This document shows, in pieces, positions 16,554-24,882 of a stretch of 32,158 bases of DNA; positions within the stretch are counted from its first letter, which is position 1; each line of letters starts with the position of its first letter. Made by a program: the position numbers and the translations under genes. Under the pieces are notes generated by a model. It saw only the letters and a list, made by a program, of their open reading frames with translations. It ran no database searches and was not told the origin of the DNA. The stretch comes from Segatella paludivivens DSM 17968 = JCM 13650. GTDB lineage: Bacteria; Bacteroidota; Bacteroidia; Bacteroidales; Bacteroidaceae. Location of the stretch: contig NZ_KB890651.1 in assembly GCF_000373185.1 (NCBI RefSeq), positions 1 to 32,158 of the forward strand. The letters run 5' to 3'.

Positions 16554-17078
16554 ATGAAAGAGATTAACTACAAGGACATGAAGTTCAATCCGTTCAATCT
16601 TATTGGAGGCGAATGGATGTTGGTGACTGCTGGTAACGAACAGTCTGGTTGTAACACATTGACAGCCTCTTGGGGGCATCTCGGATGTCTTTGGGGACAC
16701 AATGACCCGACGGCAGTTATTTATTTGCGCCCGTCACGTTATACAAAGGAATTTGTTGACAATGAAGAGTATTTCACACTTTGCGTAATGGACAAATCAT
16801 TCAAGAAACAAATGGCATATTTGGGTAGCGCTTCTGGTCGTAATGAGAATAAGATAGAAAAGGCTGGTCTTACTCCAGTATATACAAATGAATCAGTTTA
16901 CTTTTCAGAGGCTAAACTTGTGCTTATCTGCAAGAAGCAATATAAAGCAGAACTTCAAGAAAGTGGATTTATGCATCAAAGCACGATAGATGAGAGTTAT
17001 CCATTACGTGACTTCCACACTATGTACGTAGGCAAGATCGAGAAGGTCTTAGTACGTGATGATGAGTATCTGAAATAA
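16554..17078 (+). CDS. Flavin reductase-like FMN-binding protein
   Basis: A 174-aa protein of the flavin reductase-like split-barrel fold, which binds FMN and uses NAD(P)H. Visible landmarks are NPFNLIGGEWMLVTAG near residues 12-27, NTLTASWGHLGCLW near 35-48 and RYTKEFVDNEEYFTLCVM near 62-79. An unusually good Shine-Dalgarno (AAAGGAG) lies 7 bases before the ATG, which decides the start. A second copy of the last 37 codons occurs at 23689-23802, beyond the sugar-catabolism module, so this gene marks the left edge of a probable insertion. The physiological partner or acceptor is unknown. Confidence 0.85.
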   Translation: MKEINYKDMKFNPFNLIGGEWMLVTAGNEQSGCNTLTASWGHLGCLWGHNDPTAVIYLRPSRYTKEFVDNEEYFTLCVMDKSFKKQMAYLGSASGRNENKIEKAGLTPVYTNESVYFSEAKLVLICKKQYKAELQESGFMHQSTIDESYPLRDFHTMYVGKIEKVLVRDDEYLK

Positions 17079-17129
17079 ATGAGCTATGCCCGATTTGCTA
17101 ATCGTGGTAACCCTTTAGATATAAAAATT

Positions 17130-17178
17130 GCCTTCAATCTTTGCAGACATACATCATGCAGATTGAAGGCTATTTTTT
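17130..17178 (+). terminator. Terminator between flavin reductase and dehydrogenase genes
   Basis: GCCTTCAATCT (17130-17140) and AGATTGAAGGC (17160-17170) form a perfect 11-bp stem, with T-rich sequence to 17178 and an A-rich tract on the other side. It can serve both convergent genes. Confidence 0.85.
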
Positions 17179-17192
17179 AAATCTTAGTTTTG

Positions 17193-18209
17193 TTAGAATT
17201 TAACGAGAATACGGAAAACTTTACCTGGATTAGAAGCCCATTCTTTCATAGCATCAAAAGCTCCATCAGGGCCGGTCTCGTTTGATATAAGTTCGTCTAC
17301 AGGACAATTACCCGCTTTCAAGTAATTTATCACTGCACGGAAATCAGCAGGAAGGGCATTTCTTGAACCACGAATATCAAGTTCTTTCTGAACAAACAAT
17401 TTGGTTTGAAAACTGACTTCTGTTTTGCTATACCCAATGTATGTTACTCTGCCCGTAAAACTTACTTCTTCTATAGCCATAACGTATGTAGCCGGACTTC
17501 CTACTGCCTCTATAACTACATCCACGCCGAATCCGCCTGTAATACTCTGTATCCGTTCGTGAACATTTTCTGTCATCGAATTAACAGTATATGCCGCTCC
17601 AATCCTTTTAGCCAAAGCAAGTTTCTCATCATCTATGTCTACTGCGATCACTGATGCACCTCGCTGAGATGCACGGATAACAGCACCTAGACCGACCATT
17701 CCACAGCCTACAACCATAACAAACTCATTGTCAATAACCTGAGCACGAGAAACAGCATGAAATCCAACACTCATCGGTTCGATAAGCGCACATGTGCGAC
17801 TTGATATTCCTTCGGCTGGTATTATTTTCTGCCATGGCAATACTGCATATTGGCACATTACTCCATTACGCTGTACACCTAGTGTCTCGTTATGTTCGCA
17901 AGCATTAACACGACCATTTCTACATGATGCGCATTTACCACAATTGGTATATGGATTTAGCGTTACGTTCATTCCTTTTGTGAAACCTTCGGGCACTCCT
18001 TCGCCTATTTTTTCTATTACGGCACCTACCTCATGACCTGGGATAATGGGCAGATTTACCATAGGGTTTCTTCCTAAAAATGTATTCAAATCTGAACCGC
18101 AGAAACCTACATACTCTATTTTAACCATTACCTCACCGACACCTAATACAGGTTTGTCGATATCTACTACTCTCATTTCATGAGGGTTTACTATTTGAAC
18201 TGCTTTCAT
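17193..18209 (-). CDS. Zinc-dependent dehydrogenase, probable L-galactonate 5-dehydrogenase
   Basis: A 338-aa medium-chain dehydrogenase. Catalytic zinc ligands are Cys37 (GFCGSD), His59/Glu60 (PGHEVG) and Glu144 (ALIEPMSVG). The structural zinc is bound by Cys90, Cys93, Cys96 and Cys104. The NAD-binding glycine motif is VVGCGMVGLGAV near 166-177. Sequence and context resemble LgoD-type L-galactonate oxidoreductases, which oxidise L-galactonate at C5 to D-tagaturonate. It is the last gene of a four-gene operon with an L-galactose dehydrogenase-like enzyme, a lactonase and a permease, consistent with the third step of that pathway. Other polyol or sugar-acid substrates are possible from sequence alone. 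Confidence 0.82.
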   Translation of the reverse strand: MKAVQIVNPHEMRVVDIDKPVLGVGEVMVKIEYVGFCGSDLNTFLGRNPMVNLPIIPGHEVGAVIEKIGEGVPEGFTKGMNVTLNPYTNCGKCASCRNGRVNACEHNETLGVQRNGVMCQYAVLPWQKIIPAEGISSRTCALIEPMSVGFHAVSRAQVIDNEFVMVVGCGMVGLGAVIRASQRGASVIAVDIDDEKLALAKRIGAAYTVNSMTENVHERIQSITGGFGVDVVIEAVGSPATYVMAIEEVSFTGRVTYIGYSKTEVSFQTKLFVQKELDIRGSRNALPADFRAVINYLKAGNCPVDELISNETGPDGAFDAMKEWASNPGKVFRILVKF

Positions 18210-18250
18210 AATTTATATATTTAAATCTTTAATTTCTATTTATTTTTATC

Positions 18251-19507
18251 TTACGATTTTATTTTGTAACCTTTCCATCCGTAATATGCACAGAAGGCGA
18301 AACATATCATCGGCACGATATATGCGATGTAATATATATGTTCGTTACAGTGCATGATATAGGCTGTGAACTGGGGTAGGCAGGCATTACCGACGATTGC
18401 CATGACCAGAAACGCCGAGCCACTTTTGGTCTGATCACCAAGTCCTTTAAGTGCCAACGAAAACTGTGTCGGATACATGATAGACATGAAGAACGATACT
18501 CCAAGCATACAATACAGTCCAACGATTCCTCCTGTTGTTACAATAACGCAGCATAATATTATATTGATTATTGCGTATGTAAGCAGCATATTTTGAGGGC
18601 GGAACTTCACCATCAGTGCGGTACCAATCCAACGGCCTGCCAAAAACGATAGCATATACAGACCAAAGAATGTTGTAGCTGTTTTTTCGTCTATCCCTGC
18701 ATACGAACAACAGTAGACCAAGAAGAGGCTATTTACGGCTGTTTGTCCTCCGTTGTAGAAGAACTGAGCTATTACTCCCCAACGAAGATGTGAATGTTTC
18801 AATACGCTGAAATCGATAAGTTTCTCATCTTTTACTTCTGCATTGTTCTTACTTTCATCACCTATCTTAGGAAGTTTGTAGAAAATAAATACTACTGCAA
18901 CTATTATCAATAATATCGCGAGCATAAGGTAGGGTAGTTTCATCGCATCCGTTTCTGATTGGATGTATCCTGCCCATCCACCTTGATATGCAGCCGGAAG
19001 TGTTTCTCTTGTATAGTTTGCTCCTGAAAGAACTAACTTACTAAGAAACATAGCTGCAATGAAAGCTCCAAGTCCATTAAACGACTGAGCTAGATTGAGT
19101 CTGCGTTCTGCTGTTTCGGGGCTTCCCAATATTGTAACATAAGGGTTTGCTGCTGTTTCGAGGAAACACATTCCTGTAGCTATAACGAAAAATATACACA
19201 GGTATGCCCAATATGCTTTCAATATCGCTGCAGGAAAGAATAGCAAGCCTCCACAAGCAGCAAGCAACAGACCGAAGATAATACCAGCCTTGTAACTATA
19301 ACGTTTAAGAAACATAGCTATTGGTATTGGGAATATGAAGTATGCCAGCCAATATGCGCTCTCTGTAAATGAAGCTTGAAAAGGATTCAGTTCACAGGTT
19401 TTCATCAACTGTCTTATCATTGTAGGCAATAGGTTACTGCTTATCGCCCATAAGAAGAAAAGGCAAAAGATCAATGCCAATGGTATTTTATAAGATTGAT
19501 TTTTCAT
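18251..19507 (-). CDS. FucP-like MFS sugar permease
   Basis: A 418-aa protein with about 12 membrane helices of the FucP/glucose-galactose permease branch of MFS. Hallmarks are FFLWAISSNLLPTMIRQLMK at the start, ESAYWLAYFIFPIPIAMFLKRYSYKAGI (residues 50-77), and FLETAANPYVTILGSPETAERRLNLAQSFNGLGAF, a very typical FucP-family segment. It probably imports L-galactose (L-fucose differs only at C6) with protons. It lies between the lactonase (8 bases upstream) and the dehydrogenase (41 bases downstream) and is almost certainly co-transcribed with both. Confidence 0.88.
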   Translation of the reverse strand: MKNQSYKIPLALIFCLFFLWAISSNLLPTMIRQLMKTCELNPFQASFTESAYWLAYFIFPIPIAMFLKRYSYKAGIIFGLLLAACGGLLFFPAAILKAYWAYLCIFFVIATGMCFLETAANPYVTILGSPETAERRLNLAQSFNGLGAFIAAMFLSKLVLSGANYTRETLPAAYQGGWAGYIQSETDAMKLPYLMLAILLIIVAVVFIFYKLPKIGDESKNNAEVKDEKLIDFSVLKHSHLRWGVIAQFFYNGGQTAVNSLFLVYCCSYAGIDEKTATTFFGLYMLSFLAGRWIGTALMVKFRPQNMLLTYAIINIILCCVIVTTGGIVGLYCMLGVSFFMSIMYPTQFSLALKGLGDQTKSGSAFLVMAIVGNACLPQFTAYIMHCNEHIYYIAYIVPMICFAFCAYYGWKGYKIKS

Positions 19508-19515
19508 AATAATGT

Positions 19516-20439
19516 TTATTCAGACATGTTTTTAATATATGGTATCTCCGGGAAAGAACCGAATCCATAGAACTTACGCGCATTCTCACCAAGGAATAGG
19601 CATTTTTCTTGTTCGGTAAAATCAGAAGACTTTGTAATGAAGTCGTACGACATACGATAGGTTATAGCTGTAATTGTACGTGGATAGTCTGATCCCCACA
19701 TCAGTTTATTCATACCAACTAGGTCGGCAGCCTCACGTATTGCTTTTACAGCTCCCTTGAAAGGATAGAATTCATCGTTAAAGAGCCATGTTATACCGCC
19801 CGATTCTATCATGACATTCTCATTGCGGGCAAGCATTATCTGGTCTTTCCATCCATCGCAAGTAACCATTCCAAAATGTCCCACAGCTATTTTCAGATTT
19901 GGACACTCTTCAATCACTTCTTTGATTTCTGGTATCTGAGTCGTGCCTTCCTCTAATACCAAGGAGAGAATGATGCCGTTATCCTCCATATAATGGAACA
20001 TCTGCATCATTTCTTCACAGTTAAGCTTTATGCGATCATCGGTTGTCTGCAATCTATGACCTGGGATGGTTATAGCTTTAAATCCCTTTGAAACTAATTG
20101 TTTAGCTTCTTCTAGGTAACCTCCTCTGTGATAATCACATAACCCACATACAAAGAATCTATCGCCGAAGCGTGATGCTACATCAGCAAGATAATCATTC
20201 TGACATCCGTCTATGAATTCTTGAGTAACCACAGCTGCCTCAACCTGAGCATAATCCATGTTAGAGAGAAATACTTCAGCGCTGTTTTTTCCGTCTATCA
20301 TAAACGGTGGCAACATCTGGCGCATCTCGCCCATAAACATAGACCTTCCGTTGTTGCATGTCTTTATCTGTTTTCCATTCACCATTGTGTCTTGTTTAAG
20401 CCACAGGTGAGAATGTGCGTCTATAATATGATAATACAT
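19516..20439 (-). CDS. Amidohydrolase-type sugar lactonase (probable L-galactonolactonase)
   Basis: A 307-aa cytoplasmic enzyme of the amidohydrolase superfamily (COG3618/amidohydrolase_2 type). The metal-binding HxH is DAHSHLW (His9, His11). Further likely ligands or catalytic residues are His188 in AVGHFGM and Asp251 in MWGSDYPRT. In the Bacteroides L-galactose pathway an enzyme of this class opens L-galactonolactone to L-galactonate. Position between the dehydrogenase-like aldo-keto reductase (5 bases upstream) and the permease (8 bases downstream) supports that role. L-fuconolactone is an alternative substrate. Confidence 0.82.
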   Translation of the reverse strand: MYYHIIDAHSHLWLKQDTMVNGKQIKTCNNGRSMFMGEMRQMLPPFMIDGKNSAEVFLSNMDYAQVEAAVVTQEFIDGCQNDYLADVASRFGDRFFVCGLCDYHRGGYLEEAKQLVSKGFKAITIPGHRLQTTDDRIKLNCEEMMQMFHYMEDNGIILSLVLEEGTTQIPEIKEVIEECPNLKIAVGHFGMVTCDGWKDQIMLARNENVMIESGGITWLFNDEFYPFKGAVKAIREAADLVGMNKLMWGSDYPRTITAITYRMSYDFITKSSDFTEQEKCLFLGENARKFYGFGSFPEIPYIKNMSE

Positions 20440-20444
20440 GTCTC

Positions 20445-21377
20445 TTATGTATTAGACCAACTCACACGTTGCTGATCACCTATAATATCTCTTACCTCTT
20501 TCACCAAGTCCCAATCTATTGGCTCATTTATTGAGTCAATGTTTTTCTTCACATTCTCTGGGTTAGTTGTGCTAAAGAGTGTTGTTGCTATTCTGTCATT
20601 ACTTACAGAGAACTGCATAGCGAGTTTTTCAATAGGGAAGTTCTTCGTCTTACAATATTCGGCAGCTTTGGCGCAAGCCTCAATCAATGGCTTTGGTGCA
20701 GGATGCCAATCTGGTACTCCTCTTTCTGTGAGTAATCCCATAGACAGAGGTGAAGCATTAACGATTCCAACTCCTTTCTGTTCGAAATAATCAAGGAAAT
20801 CAGCAAGTTTATCATCACACAGACAGTAATGGCAAAAGTTGAGTACTGATTCTACAGTACCTTCTGGCACACGGTCAATGACCCATTTAAGGTTTTCGAG
20901 TTGCAGGTCTGTTATGCCGACGTGCTTTACAACGCCTTCTTCTTTCAACTTAACAAGAGCAGGCAAAGTCTCGTCTACCACCTGATGAAGATCTGCGAAT
21001 TCAATATCATGTACATTGATAATATCCAGATAATCCACATTTAGGCGTTCCATACTTTCATAAACACTGGCGGTGACTCTCTTTGCAGAATAATCCCAGG
21101 TGTTTTTGCCGTTTTCGCCGTATCTTCCAACCTTTGTAGAAAGATAATATTTGTCTCTCTTAATATCTTTAAGAGCCTTGCCAAGTACCGTTTCGGCCTT
21201 GTAATATCCATAATATGGAGATACATCAATAAAGTTAATACCCGATTCTATCGCAGTAAAGACAGCATCGATGCCCTGTTTTTCTTTAAGGTCATGGAAT
21301 ACGCCACCCAAAGAAGAGGCACCAAAACCAAGAGAAGATACTTTCATACCGGTTTTACCGATTTCATGATATTGCAT
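20445..21377 (-). CDS. Aldo-keto reductase, L-galactose (or L-fucose) dehydrogenase
   Basis: A 310-aa aldo-keto reductase whose whole length matches the pattern of L-galactose dehydrogenase (VSSLGFGASSLGGVF, DVSPYYGYYKAETVLGKAL, VHDIEFADL, VNASPLSMGLLTERGVPDWHPA). The catalytic tetrad is visible: Asp51, Tyr56, Lys82 and His123. It should oxidise L-galactose to the lactone using NAD(P). It is the first gene of the operon, preceded by a good promoter (21406-21435) and a perfect palindrome that is probably the LacI operator. It could also accept L-fucose (6-deoxy-L-galactose). Confidence 0.87.
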   Translation of the reverse strand: MQYHEIGKTGMKVSSLGFGASSLGGVFHDLKEKQGIDAVFTAIESGINFIDVSPYYGYYKAETVLGKALKDIKRDKYYLSTKVGRYGENGKNTWDYSAKRVTASVYESMERLNVDYLDIINVHDIEFADLHQVVDETLPALVKLKEEGVVKHVGITDLQLENLKWVIDRVPEGTVESVLNFCHYCLCDDKLADFLDYFEQKGVGIVNASPLSMGLLTERGVPDWHPAPKPLIEACAKAAEYCKTKNFPIEKLAMQFSVSNDRIATTLFSTTNPENVKKNIDSINEPIDWDLVKEVRDIIGDQQRVSWSNT

Positions 21378-21405
21378 AGTTGTTTATTATTTAGTTATTA
21401 CGTCG

Positions 21406-21435
21406 CAAAGATAAAGATAAATAAAGCACCTACAA
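21406..21435 (-). promoter_or_regulatory. Promoter of the L-galactose operon
   Basis: On the minus strand TTG (complement of 21433-21435), 19 bases, TATCTTTG (21406-21413), 28 bases before the first ATG. The palindrome at 21457-21474 lies 21 bases upstream of the -33 element. Confidence 0.75.
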
Positions 21436-21456
21436 TTTTAATGATAAGCAAAACGT

Positions 21457-21474
21457 AACGTAATGGATTACGTT
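21457..21474. promoter_or_regulatory. Palindromic operator, probably for the divergent LacI regulator
   Basis: AACGTAATGGATTACGTT is a perfect 8+2+8 inverted repeat in the divergent region between the catabolic operon and the regulator gene. Its size and symmetry fit a LacI-dimer site. Its position upstream of the operon's -33 box could allow activation or looping rather than simple blockage, and it also lies about 40 bases upstream of the regulator's own -7 box. Confidence 0.7.
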
Positions 21475-21513
21475 AAAACTAGTTTCTTATACTTATTAAT
21501 TTATTTATTTTTG

Positions 21514-21521
21514 TACATTTG
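21514..21521 (+). promoter_or_regulatory. Predicted -7 box of the LacI-type regulator gene
   Basis: TACATTTG matches TAnnTTTG, 23 bases before the chosen ATG at 21545. It overlaps the earlier in-frame GTG at 21521, which argues against using that GTG as the start. Confidence 0.6.
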
Positions 21522-21544
21522 TGCACTTAAACGATTTACTACAG

Positions 21545-22570
21545 ATGGAAAGCAAGAAATATATCTCCATGAAGGATATGGCAAAAAAGCTAGGTGTGTC
21601 TATACCTACAATATCCAGGGCGTTGAAAAACAGTCCTGAGATAAGCGACGAGCTATGTGAAAAAGTGAAAAGACTAGCTAAAGATATGAATTATCGTCCC
21701 AATCCTTTTGCAATGAGTCTGCGCAAAAATGCTCCACGTACAATAGGTTTGATTGTGCCTGATATTGTTACTCATTTTTTTTCTTCTATAGTTAAAGGTA
21801 TTGAAGAGACGGCTGTGGCTAATGGATATTTTGTTATTATAACCACAAGTAGCGAAAATAGTGAACATGAGAAACGCAACATAGAGAATCTTGTTAATAT
21901 GAGGGTAGAGGGCATCATCGCATGTCTGTCACAAGACACAACAGATTATTCGCATTTTCTTGCACTCAAAGACATTAATATGCCGGTAGTTCTGTTCGAC
22001 CGCACCTGTATGCCGGATAAGTTTTCTACGGTAATAGCTGACGGAGAAAAATCTGCTCAAATGGCTACGCAGCACTTTATAGACAATGGCAGTCACCGCA
22101 TTGCTTTTATTGGTGGTCCTAATCATCTTGATATAGTAAGAAGGAGAAAACATGGTTATCTGGAAGCATTGCGTGCCAACAAAATACCTATAGAAAAAGA
22201 ATTAGTGGTATGCAGAAAAATAGATTATCAGGAAGGTAAAATAGCTGCACAACAATTATTGTCATTACCCAATCCCCCCGATGCAATACTTGCTATGAAT
22301 GATACTCTTGCCTTTGCAGCAATTGATGTTATCAAGAGTCATCATCTCAATATTCCCAATGATGTCGCTATCATCGGATACACTGATGAGGAGCATGCCA
22401 ATTATGTGGAACCTAAATTGTCGGCTGTATGCCATCAAACGTACCAAATGGGGCAGTCAGCTTGCGAACTGCTATTATCGCAGATAAAAGGTGATACCAA
22501 AGTAAGGCAAATTATAGTACCTACCCAACTGCAAATAAGGGAAAGTAGCATAAAAACACACAATTTATGA
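21545..22570 (+). CDS. LacI-family transcriptional regulator
   Basis: A 341-aa regulator starting MESKKYISMKDMAKKLG. The N-terminal helix-turn-helix is typical (KDMAKKLGVSIPTISRALKNSPEISDELCEKV), followed by the hinge segment NYRPNPFAMSLRKN, then a periplasmic-binding-protein-like effector domain (RTIGLIVPDIVTHFFSSIVKGIE to the C-terminus). It most likely binds the palindrome at 21457-21474 and responds to L-galactose or a pathway intermediate. It is divergent from the catabolic operon and overlaps the acyltransferase gene downstream by 4 bases (ATGA), so that gene is translationally coupled to the regulator. Confidence 0.92.
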   Translation: MESKKYISMKDMAKKLGVSIPTISRALKNSPEISDELCEKVKRLAKDMNYRPNPFAMSLRKNAPRTIGLIVPDIVTHFFSSIVKGIEETAVANGYFVIITTSSENSEHEKRNIENLVNMRVEGIIACLSQDTTDYSHFLALKDINMPVVLFDRTCMPDKFSTVIADGEKSAQMATQHFIDNGSHRIAFIGGPNHLDIVRRRKHGYLEALRANKIPIEKELVVCRKIDYQEGKIAAQQLLSLPNPPDAILAMNDTLAFAAIDVIKSHHLNIPNDVAIIGYTDEEHANYVEPKLSAVCHQTYQMGQSACELLLSQIKGDTKVRQIIVPTQLQIRESSIKTHNL

Positions 22571-23631
22571 ATAAAACTCGTTATTATTATCTTGATGCCT
22601 TGCGCGTCTTTCTTTCATGTATAGTATTCTACCATCATGCTGCTATCGCTTTTGGAGCTTCTGGTGGTTGGTATAATAAAGCTGTTGTTACAACTACAGG
22701 TTTAACACAAGCATTGCTTTCTGCATCAATGGGGATAGACCAATCCTACTTTATGAGCCTTTTCTTCTTCATTTCCGCACTACTGATTCCTTCATCTTTT
22801 CATAGGAAAGGAACTAAAGTATTTCTTATTGATAGACTTAATCGACTAGGTATTCCACTGGCAATATATTTTTTCATTCTCAACCCATTACTAAATTATT
22901 GGATATATGGTTGTTGGGGAAGTTTCGGTTTAGGTCCAATGTGGTTTGTCTTTACATTGCTATTATTTGAATCATTATATGTAGTTTGTCAGAAGTTACC
23001 CAATGTGTCATTTTTTCATTGCAGTAAACCATCTACGTTGGGAATAATATTTTTCATGTTTATAAGTGGGGCTGTAGCATTTCTTGTAAGACTTATCGTT
23101 CCTACAGGGAATACTGTTTTTGGATTGCAACTGGGCTATTTCCCACTATATATAGGGATGTATGCACTCGGTATAGTTGCCCAACACAACAAATGGATGG
23201 ATAATATAAATATCAAAGACTCAAAACCATGGTTTCTTTTAGCTATATTAATTGGAATCCCAGCAATGCTCATAACGATGGGCAGTTGTAGTAATAAAAT
23301 GGAAAACTTCTCTGGAGGATGGAATATGCAGGCCGTTTTCTATGCATTTTGGGAACCTATAATGTGTGTTGGTATATCTTACTTTTTATTGACATTGAGT
23401 AAGAAAATTTTCAATAGACCCAATCGTATTATACAAAAACTATCTGATAATAGTTTTGCATTCTATTTTATACATCCATATGTTGTTGTTGGATTCACAT
23501 TTTTAGTAGGATTATTTGTAATTTCCCCAATCACAGGTCTTGCCATAGTATGTATTTTGGGTATACCCGTATGCTTCATTATAGCAATGATTATAAAGTA
23601 TTGCTTTAGATTTATAGGGATAAAACTATAA
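22567..23631 (+). CDS. Membrane acyltransferase, acyltransferase-3 family
   Basis: A 354-aa protein with about 10 membrane helices, resembling the acyltransferase-3 (OafA/MdoC-like) family that O-acylates glycans. The start YYYLDALRVFLSCIVFYHHAAIAFG carries the family's conserved region in the first helix, with His23/His24 as the likely catalytic position. A later FAFYFIHPYVVVGFTF segment is the typical penultimate helix. The gene overlaps the LacI regulator by 4 bases. Why an acyltransferase is coupled to a sugar-catabolism regulator is unclear; it might modify a surface or periplasmic glycan. The acyl group and acceptor are unknown. Confidence 0.8.
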   Translation: MNKTRYYYLDALRVFLSCIVFYHHAAIAFGASGGWYNKAVVTTTGLTQALLSASMGIDQSYFMSLFFFISALLIPSSFHRKGTKVFLIDRLNRLGIPLAIYFFILNPLLNYWIYGCWGSFGLGPMWFVFTLLLFESLYVVCQKLPNVSFFHCSKPSTLGIIFFMFISGAVAFLVRLIVPTGNTVFGLQLGYFPLYIGMYALGIVAQHNKWMDNINIKDSKPWFLLAILIGIPAMLITMGSCSNKMENFSGGWNMQAVFYAFWEPIMCVGISYFLLTLSKKIFNRPNRIIQKLSDNSFAFYFIHPYVVVGFTFLVGLFVISPITGLAIVCILGIPVCFIIAMIIKYCFRFIGIKL

Positions 23632-23688
23632 TAATATACCCGTTGGCGGAATTAAATTTTCAAATAATAAGGTTAACTCCAATATTGT

Positions 23689-23802
23689 GTATTTATCTAT
23701 CAAGACACGAGAGATGAAAGTTATCCAAAACGTGACTTCCATACTATGTATGTAGGTAAGATTGAGAAAGTCTTGGTACGTGATGATGAGTATCTAAAAT
23801 AG
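23689..23802 (+). pseudogene. Orphan 3' end of a flavin reductase gene
   Basis: These 38 codons, including the stop, encode 37 residues of which 31 match the C-terminus of the intact flavin reductase (16965-17078). The last 23 residues are identical. Over the final 102 bases I count 14 differences, most of them at synonymous third positions, so this is a diverged allele rather than a recent copy. No start or upstream part of the gene is present. It is followed by its own terminator hairpin. It lies just past the acyltransferase gene and marks the right edge of the sugar-catabolism module. Confidence 0.88.
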
Positions 23803-23836
23803 TCAATAGATCATTGGTTAAATGAACAAAAGAGTA

Positions 23837-23868
23837 GGGACGTTTACATTTGTAAACTTCCCCTTTTT
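23837..23868 (+). terminator. Terminator downstream of the flavin reductase remnant
   Basis: GGGA, one mismatch, then GTTTAC pairs with GTAAAC and TCCC, followed by a T-run. It may be the original terminator of the disrupted flavin reductase locus and now serves the acyltransferase transcript. Confidence 0.7.
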
Positions 23869-23924
23869 ATTATGTTAGTATTTATGTCGCTTTTAGAAAA
23901 TGTTCTCTAATGGCATCACTTATT

Positions 23925-24335
23925 TTATTCAATAATTGTAGCTACAATATGTCGACTTCCTCCATGATTGCGGAATTCACATAAATAAATACCTTGCCAT
24001 GTGCCAAGATTCAATTTGCCGTTTGTGATGGGAATATTGATGCTAGCTCCTGTAATAATACTTTTTGCGTGAGCTGGCATGTCGTCAGCCCCTTCAAGTG
24101 TGTGTTCATAGTAGCTTTGATTTTCGGGGATCAGATGATTGTAAATGCTTTCCATATCACTACGTACTGAACTATCCCAATTTTCACAGATAGACAGTGC
24201 ACAACTGGTATGCTGAATAAATAAATTAAGCAGTCCTATTTTGGGCAATTGTGGTAGATGTGTCATTACTTCATCTGTTATCAGGTGAAATCCTCTACGT
24301 TGAGCCTTTAGTGAAAATTCTATTTGTTGCATCAT
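23925..24335 (-). CDS. yjbQ: YjbQ/UPF0047 family protein
   Basis: A 136-aa cytoplasmic protein matching the YjbQ (UPF0047, secondary thiamine-phosphate synthase-like) family along its full length: GFHLITDEV (15-23), LFIQHTSCALSICENWD (38-54), DDMPAHAKSIITGASINIPI, then LNLGTWQGIYLCEFRNHGGSRHIVATI at the end. The conserved His residues of IQHTSC, MPAHAK and GGSRH form the presumed active site. Weak thiamine-phosphate synthase activity is the only reported biochemistry I recall; the true role is unsettled. Two adjacent Met codons make the exact start uncertain by one residue. A TACTTTTG box lies at 24364-24371. Confidence 0.93.
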   Translation of the reverse strand: MMQQIEFSLKAQRRGFHLITDEVMTHLPQLPKIGLLNLFIQHTSCALSICENWDSSVRSDMESIYNHLIPENQSYYEHTLEGADDMPAHAKSIITGASINIPITNGKLNLGTWQGIYLCEFRNHGGSRHIVATIIE

Positions 24336-24560
24336 TGTTATTGTCTAGTTTTTACTGATAAAGCAAAAGTAAAAAGAAAAATCGATATAAACATATCTAT
24401 TAATAGAAAAATGTAAGTCTTGTCGATTATAGTATTGAAGCCTTTGACAACTATTTAGCTACAAACGCAAATATATTTGTCCTGATGCAAACAGGATAGA
24501 GCCAAAATAAACTTTGTATATTTTTCCCTGATATAGGTAATAATAATTATTGTCCTATTG

Positions 24561-24782
24561 TCACTCAAAGAATAATGGGGTCTCTTCGATGCTTTTGTCA
24601 AAAGTGTATTCATCATTAGCATCTCCTAATTCAACTTCTGATATGTTAAGCAAAACTCTTTCCCCTTTCATATTTTTCGCTTCAATAGTTCCACTTTCAC
24701 TATTAGTATAGTTTAAAACTCTGAATATTTGTGATTTATCACTTGATAATCTTATACATGACTGGAATGCTACTTTTTTCAT
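24561..24782 (-). CDS. Hypothetical 73-aa protein
   Basis: A small acidic protein starting MKKVAFQSCIRLSSDKSQIFRVLNY. The pattern of short strands (SGTIEAKNMKGERVLLNISEVEL) suggests a compact beta-barrel, but I do not recognise the family. It is a lone gene divergent from the KAP ATPase gene. The spaces around it (24336-24560 and 24783-24882) are AT-rich and show nothing else. Confidence 0.5.
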   Translation of the reverse strand: MKKVAFQSCIRLSSDKSQIFRVLNYTNSESGTIEAKNMKGERVLLNISEVELGDANDEYTFDKSIEETPLFFE

Positions 24783-24882
24783 ATTCTTCTATGATATTCA
24801 ATTTATTATTTTTATAATTTGATGTTTATTCATTAAAACGATAGAATGGTAAGCGTTTATTAATAATATCATCTTGATATAC

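Noticed and set aside
21521..21544. GTG start for the LacI regulator
   Set aside because: The codon overlaps the predicted -7 box, and the normal family N-terminus begins at the ATG at 21545.
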